Shown piece after piece: positions 13,750-22,123 of a DNA stretch of 23,566 bases. Origin of the DNA: Parvimonas sp. (GTDB lineage Bacteria; Bacillota; Clostridia; Tissierellales; Peptoniphilaceae); NCBI GenBank assembly GCA_022770425.1, contig JALEHY010000049.1:1-23566 (forward strand), given 5' to 3'. The translations under genes were made by a program, and so were the position numbers. The notes under the pieces were generated by a model. The model was not told where the DNA came from, did no database searches, and worked only from the letters and a program-made list of their open reading frames with translations. Each line of letters starts with the position of its first letter. The first letter of the stretch is position 1.

Positions 13750-15700
13750 AAGAAACTATCTTATAATATATTTTTGATGTTAATAAATATATACACATAT
13801 ATATTACAGAAAATACTCCAACAACTATTAATAGATTAACAGCAAATACAGAAAATTCTCGCATTCCGAAAAGTCCAAGTAATTGGAATAATATCTTAGA
13901 AGCTACTGCAGCATGAATACAAGCAATGATTATAGGTAGGAAAAATATCCAAAGTATTTGCAATCTCAGACTTCTTTTTATCAAAGTGTCAGGAAGTCCT
14001 ACTTTTTTCATTATCTGATAACTTTCTCTGTCATCATAACCTTCGGAGATTTGCTTATAGTAAGTTATAAGAGTAGCCCCTGTGATAAATATAAAAGAAA
14101 CTAAAACTCCTATGAACAAAAAACCTCCGTCAAGTCCATAAATAAATTGTTGGATTTCTGTTTTAGAGCTTATAACACAATCTATCGTTCCAAAGTATTT
14201 TTCGGTTCTTTTTGCATAATCGCCGTTTTCATTTTCAACATCATAATCAGCAATTATATCCATGTTTTTCAAGGTTTGATTTCCCTTTAAAATTTTAAAA
14301 AAGTTATCTTTTTTAATCACAAATTTCACACTTCCCGCTGCCATATTTTTAGGAATTTCATCGGGAATTTGTCTTGTTTTAAGTTCTGTTTCGAATACAT
14401 TAAATGTTTTTTTGTCTACTAAGTTTTTTTCATTTGTAGAAAATAAAACTTCGTTATCCTCTAAAGTTATGTCGGTATTATTATTTTTGTTGTACGTTTC
14501 CAATAACTCAAAAGAAAAATAAACCGGTTCTGTTTTAGGCATTTCCTTTAACGGTATAACGTCATCTCCAATGATTTCAGCCACAAAAGTTATACTTTCT
14601 TTTACTTTTAAATTTTTAATTTTTTCGTCTTTTTCCAAACTTTTATTTAAATTATTTTCAAAGATTTTTTTCTGTTCTTCGAGTTTTTCATTTGACAAAC
14701 CTATAGTACTTACATTATAAGAATGAACATTGTAACTTTTTGGAACAATTGAATCAACTACGGATTTTATTGAACCGTAAATGGTCATTGTGGTTGAAAT
14801 AACAACTATGATTGATGTCGATAAAATTGCAATACTTGCAATAGACAAAGCGTTTGATTTCATTCTGTAAAGCATTCCCGATATTGATATGAAATGTATA
14901 TCTTTATAATATAAATTTCTTCTTGACTTTAAAAATTTCAAAAAAACTATGCTAAATGCTGTAAGCAAAAGATAAGTTCCGAGTATTACAAGCAAAACCG
15001 CCAAGAAAAATATTTTTAAACTTGAAAGCATCCCCTTTGTCGTAAGAGCTAAGTAATAACCGGTTCCTAAAGAAACAACTCCCAAAAGTGCAAGTAAAAA
15101 TTTTGATTTAGGCTCACTTTCCGATTTTTTTTGTTTGTTTAAAAGTTCAATAGGGGTAGATTTTCCTATCTTTAACAAGTTCAAAAAGTATGTTATACAA
15201 ATTATCACAAATAAGAATATTACAGTAATAAATGCAACTTTCATTGAAAAAGGATAATCCATTAAGTTTACGACAACCTCTTTCATCAATTTATTTAAAA
15301 GCAAAAACACACCTTTGCCCATTATATATCCGCCAAAAACTGAAAATAAAGTTACAATTGTAAAATTTATAATCGTTTCTATAAACAGTATTTTTGCAAT
15401 GTGTTTCTTTTCAAGCCCTAAAATTCCGTAAAGTGAAAACTCTTTATTTCTGCGCTTAATCAAAAAGTTATTTCCGTATACCATAAACACAAAAGAAAAT
15501 ATCCCGACAAGAACTACACCGAAGCTTATTACAAAACTCAATGAAAAATGTCTTGTAAGTACAAACTTATTTTGACTTAACGATGTCATTATAAAAAACA
15601 ATCCTCCCATAATTGAGCAAGCAATCAAATACGGAATCAAAAGTAACTTATTCGCTTTAAAATTTTTAATCGCAAATTTAAAGGCAATACTATTTTTCAT
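13748..15700 (-). CDS. FtsX-like ABC permease, BceB/bacitracin-type
   Basis: A 650-residue membrane protein of the MacB/FtsX superfamily with the BceB arrangement. There is an N-terminal helix near residues 25-45, several helices to about 310, and a large extracytoplasmic domain of roughly 200 residues (about 310-520, beginning SIVPKSYNVHSYN). Three C-terminal helices follow. The loop EGYDDRESYQIMKKVGLPD after the extracytoplasmic domain is characteristic of BceB proteins, which remove or sense cell-wall-targeting peptide antibiotics. The start is ATG 15700 with GGAGGTAATT just before it, overlapping the ATPase gene by 11 bases. No BceRS-type histidine kinase and response regulator lie nearby. 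The substrate is not determinable. Confidence 0.85.
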   Translation of the reverse strand: MKNSIAFKFAIKNFKANKLLLIPYLIACSIMGGLFFIMTSLSQNKFVLTRHFSLSFVISFGVVLVGIFSFVFMVYGNNFLIKRRNKEFSLYGILGLEKKHIAKILFIETIINFTIVTLFSVFGGYIMGKGVFLLLNKLMKEVVVNLMDYPFSMKVAFITVIFLFVIICITYFLNLLKIGKSTPIELLNKQKKSESEPKSKFLLALLGVVSLGTGYYLALTTKGMLSSLKIFFLAVLLVILGTYLLLTAFSIVFLKFLKSRRNLYYKDIHFISISGMLYRMKSNALSIASIAILSTSIIVVISTTMTIYGSIKSVVDSIVPKSYNVHSYNVSTIGLSNEKLEEQKKIFENNLNKSLEKDEKIKNLKVKESITFVAEIIGDDVIPLKEMPKTEPVYFSFELLETYNKNNNTDITLEDNEVLFSTNEKNLVDKKTFNVFETELKTRQIPDEIPKNMAAGSVKFVIKKDNFFKILKGNQTLKNMDIIADYDVENENGDYAKRTEKYFGTIDCVISSKTEIQQFIYGLDGGFLFIGVLVSFIFITGATLITYYKQISEGYDDRESYQIMKKVGLPDTLIKRSLRLQILWIFFLPIIIACIHAAVASKILFQLLGLFGMREFSVFAVNLLIVVGVFSVIYMCIYLLTSKIYYKIVS

Positions 15701-16454
15701 AATTACCTCCATGACTCAACATAATTTGCGCCTGATTTATTTTTTCCATAAACTCTTGATGAGTGCCATCTCCTCTGTAAATCTCATGATAAACCCGTCC
15801 GTCTTTTATAAACAAAACTCTCTTTGAGTAAGCTGCACATCTCAATGAGTGTGTAACCATAAGAACAGTCTGACCTTTTTGATTAATATCACAAAATAAA
15901 TTCATTATAGTTTCTGAAGAACGTGAATCCAAAGCTCCTGTCGGTTCATCGGCAAGTAATAAATGCGGCTTTGTTATTATAGCTCTTGCGATAGCAACTC
16001 TTTGTTTTTGCCCTCCCGATATTTCACTTGGAAATTTGTCAAGAAGTTTACTTATTCCCAAAATAGGTGCAATTTCACCTACCCTTTCATTTAATTGACG
16101 TGGTTTAACTCCCGACAACACAAGTGGCAGATAAATATTATCTCTGTTACTGAAAGAATCCAACAAATTAAAGTCTTGAAACACAAATCCCAATTCGTTT
16201 CTTCTGAAATTTGCAACTTCTTTGTTACTAAGTTGTCCTATGTCTTTACCTCCGATTAAAACATTTCCCTCCGTAGCTCTATCTAAAGTTGCAACAATAT
16301 TCAAAAGCGTTGTTTTTCCGCTTCCCGACTCACCCATTATCGCAATAAACTCTCCCTCTTCAACTGAAAAGTTTACATTGCTTAACGCTTCGGTTTTAAT
16401 TTTCCCTTTAGTTCCATAAACTTTTTTTAAATTTTTAACTTCTAATATACTCAT
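15690..16454 (-). CDS. ABC transporter ATP-binding protein, BceA-type
   Basis: The 254-residue ATPase partner of the BceB-like permease. It starts MSILEVKNLKKVYG with an AGGAGG site. Walker A is GESGSGKTTLL near residue 41, the Q-loop is VFQDFNLLDSF, the signature is ISGGQKQRV, Walker B is LLLADEPTGALD and the switch is VTHS. The HTH-free C-terminus is normal for the MacB/LolD/BceA group. It overlaps the permease gene, so the two are coupled. A palindrome and an extended -10 precede it. Drug-resistance or bacteriocin-immunity function is family knowledge and has not been shown here. Confidence 0.93.
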   Translation of the reverse strand: MSILEVKNLKKVYGTKGKIKTEALSNVNFSVEEGEFIAIMGESGSGKTTLLNIVATLDRATEGNVLIGGKDIGQLSNKEVANFRRNELGFVFQDFNLLDSFSNRDNIYLPLVLSGVKPRQLNERVGEIAPILGISKLLDKFPSEISGGQKQRVAIARAIITKPHLLLADEPTGALDSRSSETIMNLFCDINQKGQTVLMVTHSLRCAAYSKRVLFIKDGRVYHEIYRGDGTHQEFMEKINQAQIMLSHGGNYEK

Positions 16455-16465
16455 AATTACCTCCT

Positions 16466-16487
16466 ATTTAAGTTTACTAACTTAAAT
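16466..16487. repeat. 22-base perfect palindrome next to the BceA-type ribosome-binding site
   Basis: ATTTAAGTT (16466-16474) and AACTTAAAT (16479-16487) are perfect 9-bp arms with a 4-base spacer. It lies directly upstream of the AGGAGG site and downstream of the probable -10. It could be a repressor operator or an RNA hairpin that limits translation. Confidence 0.55.
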
Positions 16488-16519
16488 ACAGTTTACCAAA
16501 TTTTAAAAAATCTAACATT

Positions 16520-16528
16520 TATATAACA
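16520..16528 (-). promoter_or_regulatory. Possible extended -10 for the BceAB-like operon
   Basis: TGTTATATA on the minus strand is an extended -10 without a good -35. Transcription would start about 60 bases before the start codon, placing the 16466-16487 palindrome in the leader RNA. Confidence 0.35.
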
Positions 16529-16544
16529 TTACAAAAATAAAAAT

Positions 16545-16566
16545 AACCTTACAATTTTGTAAGGTT
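16545..16566 (-). terminator. Terminator of the Crp-family gene
   Basis: AACCTTACAA and TTGTAAGGTT are perfect 10-bp arms, 20 bases after the stop, followed on the minus strand by ATTTTTATTTTTG. It separates the regulator from the BceAB-like genes. Confidence 0.85.
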
Positions 16567-16586
16567 AAAAATAAAAATTTATCATC

Positions 16587-17276
16587 CTAATTTAAACACA
16601 TTTTCTTTAAACTCTCAACATCTTTTATCAATATTTTTTTACTTTCAATAAGCTCAATTATTCCTTTATCTTTTAATTCAGCAAGTTTTCTTGTCATCGT
16701 TTCCCTTGTCAACCCCGCAAAAGAACCCATATTTTCCCGACTTATATTTAATTCTAAAAGAATTCCGTCCATCTTTTTTACGCCGAAATTTCTTGCAAGA
16801 CTTAATAACAACGATGCTACCTTTACATCAGCATGATTTTCTATAAGCCTTGTAACCAAATCTTCTGCGTGTCTTATGCGCAAAAAAGACTGCTCTAAAA
16901 TTTTAAGTGAAACCTTAGGATGTTCAGTAATTATATTATCAAAACATTGTTTGGAAAGTGAAACTACCACACTGTCTTCTATGATTTGTCCGTAATAAAT
17001 ATATTCTGTCATTTTAAGAAGATTCAGTCCGCCTATAAAATCGTCCTTTTTATAAATGTATAGCATTTGCTCAAAGCCCGAATTACTTATTGTATATACT
17101 TTTATTTTTCCTTCGGCAATTATATACATATTTTCAGCTTTATCGGTAGGTTTAAACAAAAAGTCATTTCTTTTATATTTTTTTACTGTAACACCTGACT
17201 TTATATCCGAAAGTTCTTCGTCAGTCAAATCAGAAAAAATATTCAATTTTTTTAAATCAATATCCGTATTTTTCAT
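16587..17276 (-). CDS. Crp/Fnr-family transcriptional regulator
   Basis: A 229-residue regulator with an N-terminal cyclic-nucleotide-binding-like beta barrel (about 10-120; FLFKPTDKAENMYIIAEGKI), a dimerisation helix, and a C-terminal winged helix (about 155-229). The recognition helix TRETMTRKL carries Arg191, Glu192 and Arg196 in the same spacing as CRP Arg180, Glu181 and Arg185. It should therefore read TGTGA-type half sites rather than the FNR TTGAT. Only two cysteines are present (one near residue 109 and one near the C-terminus), so there is no FNR-type iron-sulfur cluster and the signal is unknown. The start has an AAAGGAGGT site. A matching palindrome lies upstream of pflB, the likeliest target. 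The gene is monocistronic. ArcR-like arginine control is an alternative, but no site was seen at arcA. Confidence 0.93.
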   Translation of the reverse strand: MKNTDIDLKKLNIFSDLTDEELSDIKSGVTVKKYKRNDFLFKPTDKAENMYIIAEGKIKVYTISNSGFEQMLYIYKKDDFIGGLNLLKMTEYIYYGQIIEDSVVVSLSKQCFDNIITEHPKVSLKILEQSFLRIRHAEDLVTRLIENHADVKVASLLLSLARNFGVKKMDGILLELNISRENMGSFAGLTRETMTRKLAELKDKGIIELIESKKILIKDVESLKKMCLN

Positions 17277-17299
17277 TTAAACCTCCTTTGTAGTAATAA

Positions 17300-17328
17300 A
17301 TTCTAACATTTAATCAAATTAAAGTCAA
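17300..17328 (-). promoter_or_regulatory. Promoter of the Crp-family gene
   Basis: Minus-strand TTGACT (17323-17328), 17 bases, TAGAAT (17300-17305) preceded by TGT, an extended -10. The -35 lies in a small palindrome, GTCAACTTGAC. Confidence 0.7.
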
Positions 17329-17412
17329 GTTGACAGCTTTATACTGTTTTAATAACAAAATACATTTTTTACTACTTAACAACAGACCGCCAAAAGTTAG
17401 TTACAAAAACAA

Positions 17413-17436
17413 AAAGGTATCTTTAAAGATACCTTT
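17413..17436 (-). terminator. Terminator of the pyr operon
   Basis: AAAGGTATCTTT and AAAGATACCTTT form a fully palindromic 24-base stem 13 bases after pyrE, followed by TTTTTG on the minus strand. Confidence 0.85.
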
Positions 17437-17449
17437 GATAAAATATTTT

Positions 17450-18031
17450 TTAGAATTTCTTTCTGCTTCCGGGTTTTACAAGTTCAATTTTCCCATCTTT
17501 GCAAAGCGGACAATCTTCTTTGTCAAATGCTTGAACATTTAGAGAAATCGCAGGGAAAAGCGGATATTCGATATTTGATTTTCCGTTTGTTCTGTCAACT
17601 ATTGAAGCAATTCCCACAACATTTGCACCATGTTCTTTTAAAACCTTTATAGTTTCCAATGATGATTTTCCTGTTGTAACAACATCTTCAACCACAAGTA
17701 CATTTTCTCCTTCATTTATAAAAAATCCTCTTCTAAGTGTCATCAAGTCATTTTCTCTTTCTGTAAACATTGCTCTTACTCCCAAAGCTCTACCGAGTTC
17801 ATAAGCAATCACTATTCCGCCCATCGCAGGTCCGACTACTGCATCAACTTTTACATTTGCATCTTCAATTTTTTTCTTGATAACTTTGCAAACTTCTTCC
17901 GCTTTTTCGGGATACATCAAAAGTTTTGCACATTGAACGTATTTATCACTGTGTTTTCCGGATGACAATAAAAAATGCCCTTCCAACAACGCTTCACTTT
18001 CCTTTAATAATTCCAATACTCTTTGTTCCAT
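17450..18031 (-). CDS. pyrE: Orotate phosphoribosyltransferase
   Basis: A 193-residue cytosolic enzyme that joins orotate to PRPP to make OMP. The N-terminus has HFLLSSGKHSDKY (the FxLSSGxxS element), and the PRPP-binding motif VVEDVVTTGKSS is at residues 113-124. A C-terminal pair of cysteines (CPLC) precedes a basic tail, as in the shorter clostridial PyrE type. It is the last gene of the operon, nine bases after pyrD, with a GAGGAAA site. Confidence 0.95.
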   Translation of the reverse strand: MEQRVLELLKESEALLEGHFLLSSGKHSDKYVQCAKLLMYPEKAEEVCKVIKKKIEDANVKVDAVVGPAMGGIVIAYELGRALGVRAMFTERENDLMTLRRGFFINEGENVLVVEDVVTTGKSSLETIKVLKEHGANVVGIASIVDRTNGKSNIEYPLFPAISLNVQAFDKEDCPLCKDGKIELVKPGSRKKF

Positions 18032-18040
18032 AATTTCCTC

Positions 18041-18937
18041 CTAAATAATTCCTCGTATCTCTTCTAAATTTTTTATATTTTGTTCTTTACAGAATTTTTC
18101 CATTCCCTCAATTATCTCAACACAAACTTTTGGATTGATAAAATTTGCAGTTCCAACCTGAATGGCAGTTGCTCCCGCCATAATAAATTCAATTGCATCT
18201 TGCCAATTCATTATTCCACCCATTCCGATAATCGGAACGTCTACAACCGACGCAACATCTCTTACCATTCTAAGCGCTATCGGCTTTATGCAAGCTCCTG
18301 AAAGTCCTGCCGTTACATTGTCAAAAACAGCTTTTCTTTTATAAATATCTATTGCCAAAGCATTAAATGTGTTTACAAGTGAAAGGCAATCGGCTCCGGC
18401 ATCAACGCAAGTTTTTGCCATTTCTTTTATATTTTCAGCATTAGGAGATAGTTTTACCATAAGAATTTTATCGGTATTTTCTCTAACCTTTTTTACAATT
18501 CCTTCTGCAATATCACATTTTATTCCAAAAGCCATTCCCCCCTCTTTTACATTCGGGCAAGAAATATTTAATTCGATTATTTTTATATTCGTTTTATTTA
18601 TCAGTTCAACGGATTTTAAATAATCTTCTAATCCGGATCCTCCGATATTTGCCAAAATTTGTGTATCAAAACTTTCCATAAAAGGTAAATCTTCTTCAAT
18701 AAAAGTCGGTACTGACGGATTTTGAAGCCCTATACTGTTCATTATCCCCGCAGGTGTTTCGTAAATTCTAATCCCCGTATTTCCGTCCTTCCCTGCAAAA
18801 GTAAGTCCTTTTGTTGAAATACCGCCGATTTTATTTAGATCTATATAATCTTTATATTCTCTGCCGAACCCAAAAGTTCCCGATGCTCCGATAACGGGAT
18901 TTTTAAATTTAACTCCACAAATATTCACTTCCAACAT
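18041..18937 (-). CDS. pyrD: Dihydroorotate dehydrogenase, class 1B catalytic subunit
   Basis: A 298-residue FMN enzyme that oxidises dihydroorotate to orotate in the cytosol. The class 1 catalytic residue is Cys127 in NISCPNVKEGG. FMN-binding elements include GASGTFGFG near residue 17 and the C-terminal IIGMGGI and AGATAIQVGTANF. Presence of pyrK directly upstream marks it as the NAD-dependent 1B type, a PyrD2-PyrK2 complex. Its ATG overlaps the pyrK stop by one base (TAATG). Confidence 0.97.
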   Translation of the reverse strand: MLEVNICGVKFKNPVIGASGTFGFGREYKDYIDLNKIGGISTKGLTFAGKDGNTGIRIYETPAGIMNSIGLQNPSVPTFIEEDLPFMESFDTQILANIGGSGLEDYLKSVELINKTNIKIIELNISCPNVKEGGMAFGIKCDIAEGIVKKVRENTDKILMVKLSPNAENIKEMAKTCVDAGADCLSLVNTFNALAIDIYKRKAVFDNVTAGLSGACIKPIALRMVRDVASVVDVPIIGMGGIMNWQDAIEFIMAGATAIQVGTANFINPKVCVEIIEGMEKFCKEQNIKNLEEIRGII

Positions 18938-19665
18938 TAAAAATCCACCTCCTTAGCTTCAAATACAGGCCCTTCTTTACAAATTCGTTTCATTCCGCTT
19001 TTTGTTTTACAACTGCAAGCTAAACATGCTCCTACTCCACAACCCATTCTACTCTCAAGTGATACGTAAACAGGGATATTAAAGTCTAATTTTTTTACGG
19101 AGTTCATCATAGGATTAGGTCCGCAACAATAAATTACGTCATAGTCCGACTTTATTATTTCAGTTATAAAACCCTTATGTCCAACATTTCCTGTGTTTGT
19201 TGCAATATATGTATTTTCTGTAAATTCTTTAAATTCTTCCGTAAAATACGGCTCATCTCTAAACCCTGCATACAAGTCAACTTTTGCATCTAATTTCTTT
19301 GCTAAATACAACATAGGTGCAATTCCTATTCCACCCGTAACGAGTGCGACTTTTTTTCCCTTAAACTCGTCAATTAAAAAACCGTTGCCCAAAGGTCCTA
19401 AAATTTCTATAAAATCTCCGACCTTTTTTTCAGACATAATCTTTGTCCCTTTCCCTACAACCGCATAAAGAAAAGTAAGTTTGTCTTTCTCCATATCACA
19501 AATGCTTATGGGACGAGGAAGCATAGTTCCGTCCTCAAAGCATTTAACCATATAAAATTGTCCGACTCTCGCTTTAAACTCTCCCTTAACAACCATTTTA
19601 TAAATGCCTTCGGAAATTTTTTCGTTTAAAATTATTTCAACTTTTTCGTATGATTTATTTCCCAT
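18937..19665 (-). CDS. pyrK: Dihydroorotate dehydrogenase electron-transfer subunit
   Basis: A 242-residue FAD and [2Fe-2S] subunit that passes electrons from PyrD to NAD+. The FAD-binding motif is RPISICD near residue 52, and the NAD-binding region is VTGGIGIAPML near 110. The cluster cysteines fit 209, 214, 217 and 229 (CGVGACLAC, then RICKEGPVF), with an extra Cys219 between them. The start overlaps the pyrF end by 11 bases, with AAAGGA upstream. Confidence 0.96.
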   Translation of the reverse strand: MGNKSYEKVEIILNEKISEGIYKMVVKGEFKARVGQFYMVKCFEDGTMLPRPISICDMEKDKLTFLYAVVGKGTKIMSEKKVGDFIEILGPLGNGFLIDEFKGKKVALVTGGIGIAPMLYLAKKLDAKVDLYAGFRDEPYFTEEFKEFTENTYIATNTGNVGHKGFITEIIKSDYDVIYCCGPNPMMNSVKKLDFNIPVYVSLESRMGCGVGACLACSCKTKSGMKRICKEGPVFEAKEVDF

Positions 19666-20509
19666 AAATGTCCTTTCTCATATTTAAAACTGCCTCTCTT
19701 GTATAATGTGCAAATCTTTCTTCTCCGTCTTCAAATTTTTGGTAATATTTTATAATTCCTCTTGAAGAATTTACAACTCCGCCGTTAAAATCATTTAAAT
19801 AAGTTCTGATGTCTTCTGCCTTTGCACCTTGTGCTCCATAACCCGGTAACAGAAAGAAAATATTTTTATATCTTTCTCTTATCTTTTTAGCCTCTTCACT
19901 GTGAGTTGCCCCTACGACAAATCCCAAAGGCGAATATCCGCATTCTGAAGTCAATTCATCGGCAAATTTTTTTAACTCATCTCCAACTTTAAAATAAAGA
20001 GGTTCATCTTGATACTCAAGGCATTCAATATCTTTCGCTCCCTCGTTTGAAGTTCTAAGCAAAACGAAAACTCCCTTTTCTCCTTTTTTCAAATAATCCA
20101 AATAAGGAGTGATGCTGTCCATTCCCATATAAGGATTAAGAGTTATGAAATCCGCCTCAAACTCTCCCTCAAAATGTGCCTTTGCATATTCCTTTGCCGT
20201 ACTTGCAATATCTGATCTTTTCACATCTCCGATACTTAAAATCCCCTTTTCTTTAATGTATTTTAAAGTTCTTTGATAAGCTATAAGTCCCTCAAGTCCG
20301 TTCGCTTCATAATATGCTATTTGCGGTTTGTAAATTGCAACAATATCACTTGTTACGTCGATTATTTCTTTATTGTATTCAAAAATTATATCAGAAATTT
20401 TTTCGTGTTTTTGTTTTATAAAATTCGGAATGTAGTCCAAGTGACTGTCAAGTCCGACACAAACAAATCCTTTTTCTTTTACCGCTTCATATAATTTATC
20501 TATTATCAT
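19655..20509 (-). CDS. pyrF: Orotidine 5'-phosphate decarboxylase
   Basis: A 284-residue enzyme converting OMP to UMP. The catalytic Asp-Lys-x-x-Asp pattern is visible in GDVKRSDI (Asp95, Lys97, Asp100). Its length and C-terminal NSSRGIIKYY place it in the longer type 2 PyrF group, not the 230-residue B. subtilis type. Its ATG overlaps the pyrC stop by one base (TAATG). Confidence 0.96.
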   Translation of the reverse strand: MIIDKLYEAVKEKGFVCVGLDSHLDYIPNFIKQKHEKISDIIFEYNKEIIDVTSDIVAIYKPQIAYYEANGLEGLIAYQRTLKYIKEKGILSIGDVKRSDIASTAKEYAKAHFEGEFEADFITLNPYMGMDSITPYLDYLKKGEKGVFVLLRTSNEGAKDIECLEYQDEPLYFKVGDELKKFADELTSECGYSPLGFVVGATHSEEAKKIRERYKNIFFLLPGYGAQGAKAEDIRTYLNDFNGGVVNSSRGIIKYYQKFEDGEERFAHYTREAVLNMRKDIYGK

Positions 20510-21696
20510 TAAAATTCTCCTTTATATTTTATTTCTCCGTTTTTTATAGTCATTAATACTTCTCCGTAAAGTTCTGTTTTATCAAAAGGAGTATTTCTTG
20601 ACTTTGATGCAAATTTACTCGCATCGACAACAACTTTTTTGTCCACATCAACTATAACTAAATCAGCGTCATATCCCTCTTTGATTAAACCTTTTTTAAT
20701 TCCCATTAAATTTGCTCCTCCATAGGACATAACTTTTGAAAGAATTTTTATATTAATATTTCTTTCTTTAACCAATTTTGTATTACAAATTGCAAATGCG
20801 GTTTCAAGACCTACAAGTCCCGGACTTCCGTTGGATTTATCCTCTGCCGTATGCGGTGCATGATCTGTCGCAATCGCATCAACGGTTCCGTCTAAAATTC
20901 CGTCTATCAAAGCATCAACATCAGCTTTTGCTCTTATTGGAGGATTTACTCTGTATGAATTATCCCAAAGTGCAATGTGATGGGGTGTTATCTCGCAAGT
21001 AACCTTTACCCCCTCTTTTTTACCACGCCTTACAGCCTCTAAAGAGTCTGTTGTACTGACATGGCAAAGATGAATTTTTCCACCGAGTCTTTTTGCAAGA
21101 TAAATATCCCTTAGAGTCATAAGATCTTCCGCAATTCTGTAATCAATCGAAGAAAGTTCACTTTCTGCGTGTATCATAATTATTTTATCAAACTTTTTAG
21201 CCTCCAAAATCGCCTTATACATCGTAGTTTCGGAAAGTATCCCTTTACCGTCGTCAGATAAAAATTTTGCATTTTTGAATTTAGAATAATCAACCAAGTT
21301 TTTTCCGTCAAAGTTTTCGGTTACGGCAACTATCTGATTAATATCAATCAAATCCAACTCTTTAGCTCTTTTCATTATATCACTGTAAGTTTCAAAGTCA
21401 CTACAAACAGGTTTTGTGTTTGCCATAGTGTTTACTGTCGTATATCCGCCTCTGAGCGCAGAAAGCGAACCGGTTTTTAAATCTTCCTTATAAGTAAATC
21501 CGGGATCTCTAAAGTGAACATGTAGATCCACAAAAGCAGGCATAACAGTTTTTCCTTTTGCGTCGATAATCTCAAAGCCGTCATCAAAATTTAGATTTTT
21601 ACCAATATCCACAATCTTTCCGTTTTCAATTAAAATTTCTCCGAAAATATTATTGTCTTTATCGACTATATTGGCGTTTTTAATTAGTTTTTTCAA
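20509..21696 (-). CDS. pyrC: Dihydroorotase
   Basis: A 395-residue zinc amidohydrolase that cyclises carbamoyl aspartate to dihydroorotate. Zinc ligands are visible in DLHVHFRDPG (His59, His61), and later in HAESE, HLCHVST and ATDHAPH. I choose TTG 21696 as start: a GGAGG lies five bases upstream and it gives the family-like start MKKLIKNANIVD. ATG codons at 21726 and 21714 would place the start deep inside pyrI without a site. The gene overlaps pyrI by 17 bases. It belongs to the class I (B. subtilis-like) dihydroorotases. Confidence 0.93.
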   Translation of the reverse strand: MKKLIKNANIVDKDNNIFGEILIENGKIVDIGKNLNFDDGFEIIDAKGKTVMPAFVDLHVHFRDPGFTYKEDLKTGSLSALRGGYTTVNTMANTKPVCSDFETYSDIMKRAKELDLIDINQIVAVTENFDGKNLVDYSKFKNAKFLSDDGKGILSETTMYKAILEAKKFDKIIMIHAESELSSIDYRIAEDLMTLRDIYLAKRLGGKIHLCHVSTTDSLEAVRRGKKEGVKVTCEITPHHIALWDNSYRVNPPIRAKADVDALIDGILDGTVDAIATDHAPHTAEDKSNGSPGLVGLETAFAICNTKLVKERNINIKILSKVMSYGGANLMGIKKGLIKEGYDADLVIVDVDKKVVVDASKFASKSRNTPFDKTELYGEVLMTIKNGEIKYKGEF

Positions 21697-22123
21697 TTTT
21701 TCCTCCGCTAACATATAGATTGTCACAGTAATTACATCTGTAAATTCCTTTATCTCTGTTCATAAGTATAAATTTATTTTGAATTTTTTCATGACAAGTT
21801 ATACAACGTGGATTTTTACATTTTATAAAGCCTTCAACCTTTTCGGGAAGAATCATTGTTAATTTATCCTTAATTTTTTCGTCTTTAATTATATTTACAG
21901 TAAGACTCTTATCTATGATTCCTAAAATCGCAAGGTCAATATCCATTACATTTTCAATTTTTATCATATCTTTTTTACCGTGTTTTTTAGAATCGACATT
22001 CATAATTAAAGCAACTCTGAAATCCGCCTTATCAAGCTCTAAAAGTTTAAAAATTTCATAACCCAATCCGGGTTTAATATGGTCAATTACAATCCCGTTT
22101 GAAATACTGTTTATATTTAACAT
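21680..22123 (-). CDS. pyrI: Aspartate carbamoyltransferase regulatory subunit
   Basis: A 147-residue subunit that binds nucleotides and gives allosteric control to PyrB. The N-terminal nucleotide-binding domain begins NSISNGIVIDHIKPG. The zinc domain has Cys102, Cys107, Cys130 and Cys133, spaced almost as in Escherichia coli PyrI (109, 114, 138, 141), with one extra Cys110. Its ATG overlaps the pyrB stop (TAATG), with GGAGGT upstream. Presence of pyrI implies a dodecameric, feedback-inhibited enzyme, unlike the PyrB trimers of bacilli. Confidence 0.96.
   Translation of the reverse strand: MLNINSISNGIVIDHIKPGLGYEIFKLLELDKADFRVALIMNVDSKKHGKKDMIKIENVMDIDLAILGIIDKSLTVNIIKDEKIKDKLTMILPEKVEGFIKCKNPRCITCHEKIQNKFILMNRDKGIYRCNYCDNLYVSGGKIEKTN

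Noticed and set aside
16587..17276. True FNR (oxygen-sensing iron-sulfur) protein
   Set aside because: Only two cysteines are present, neither in an FNR cluster arrangement, and the recognition helix is CRP-like.
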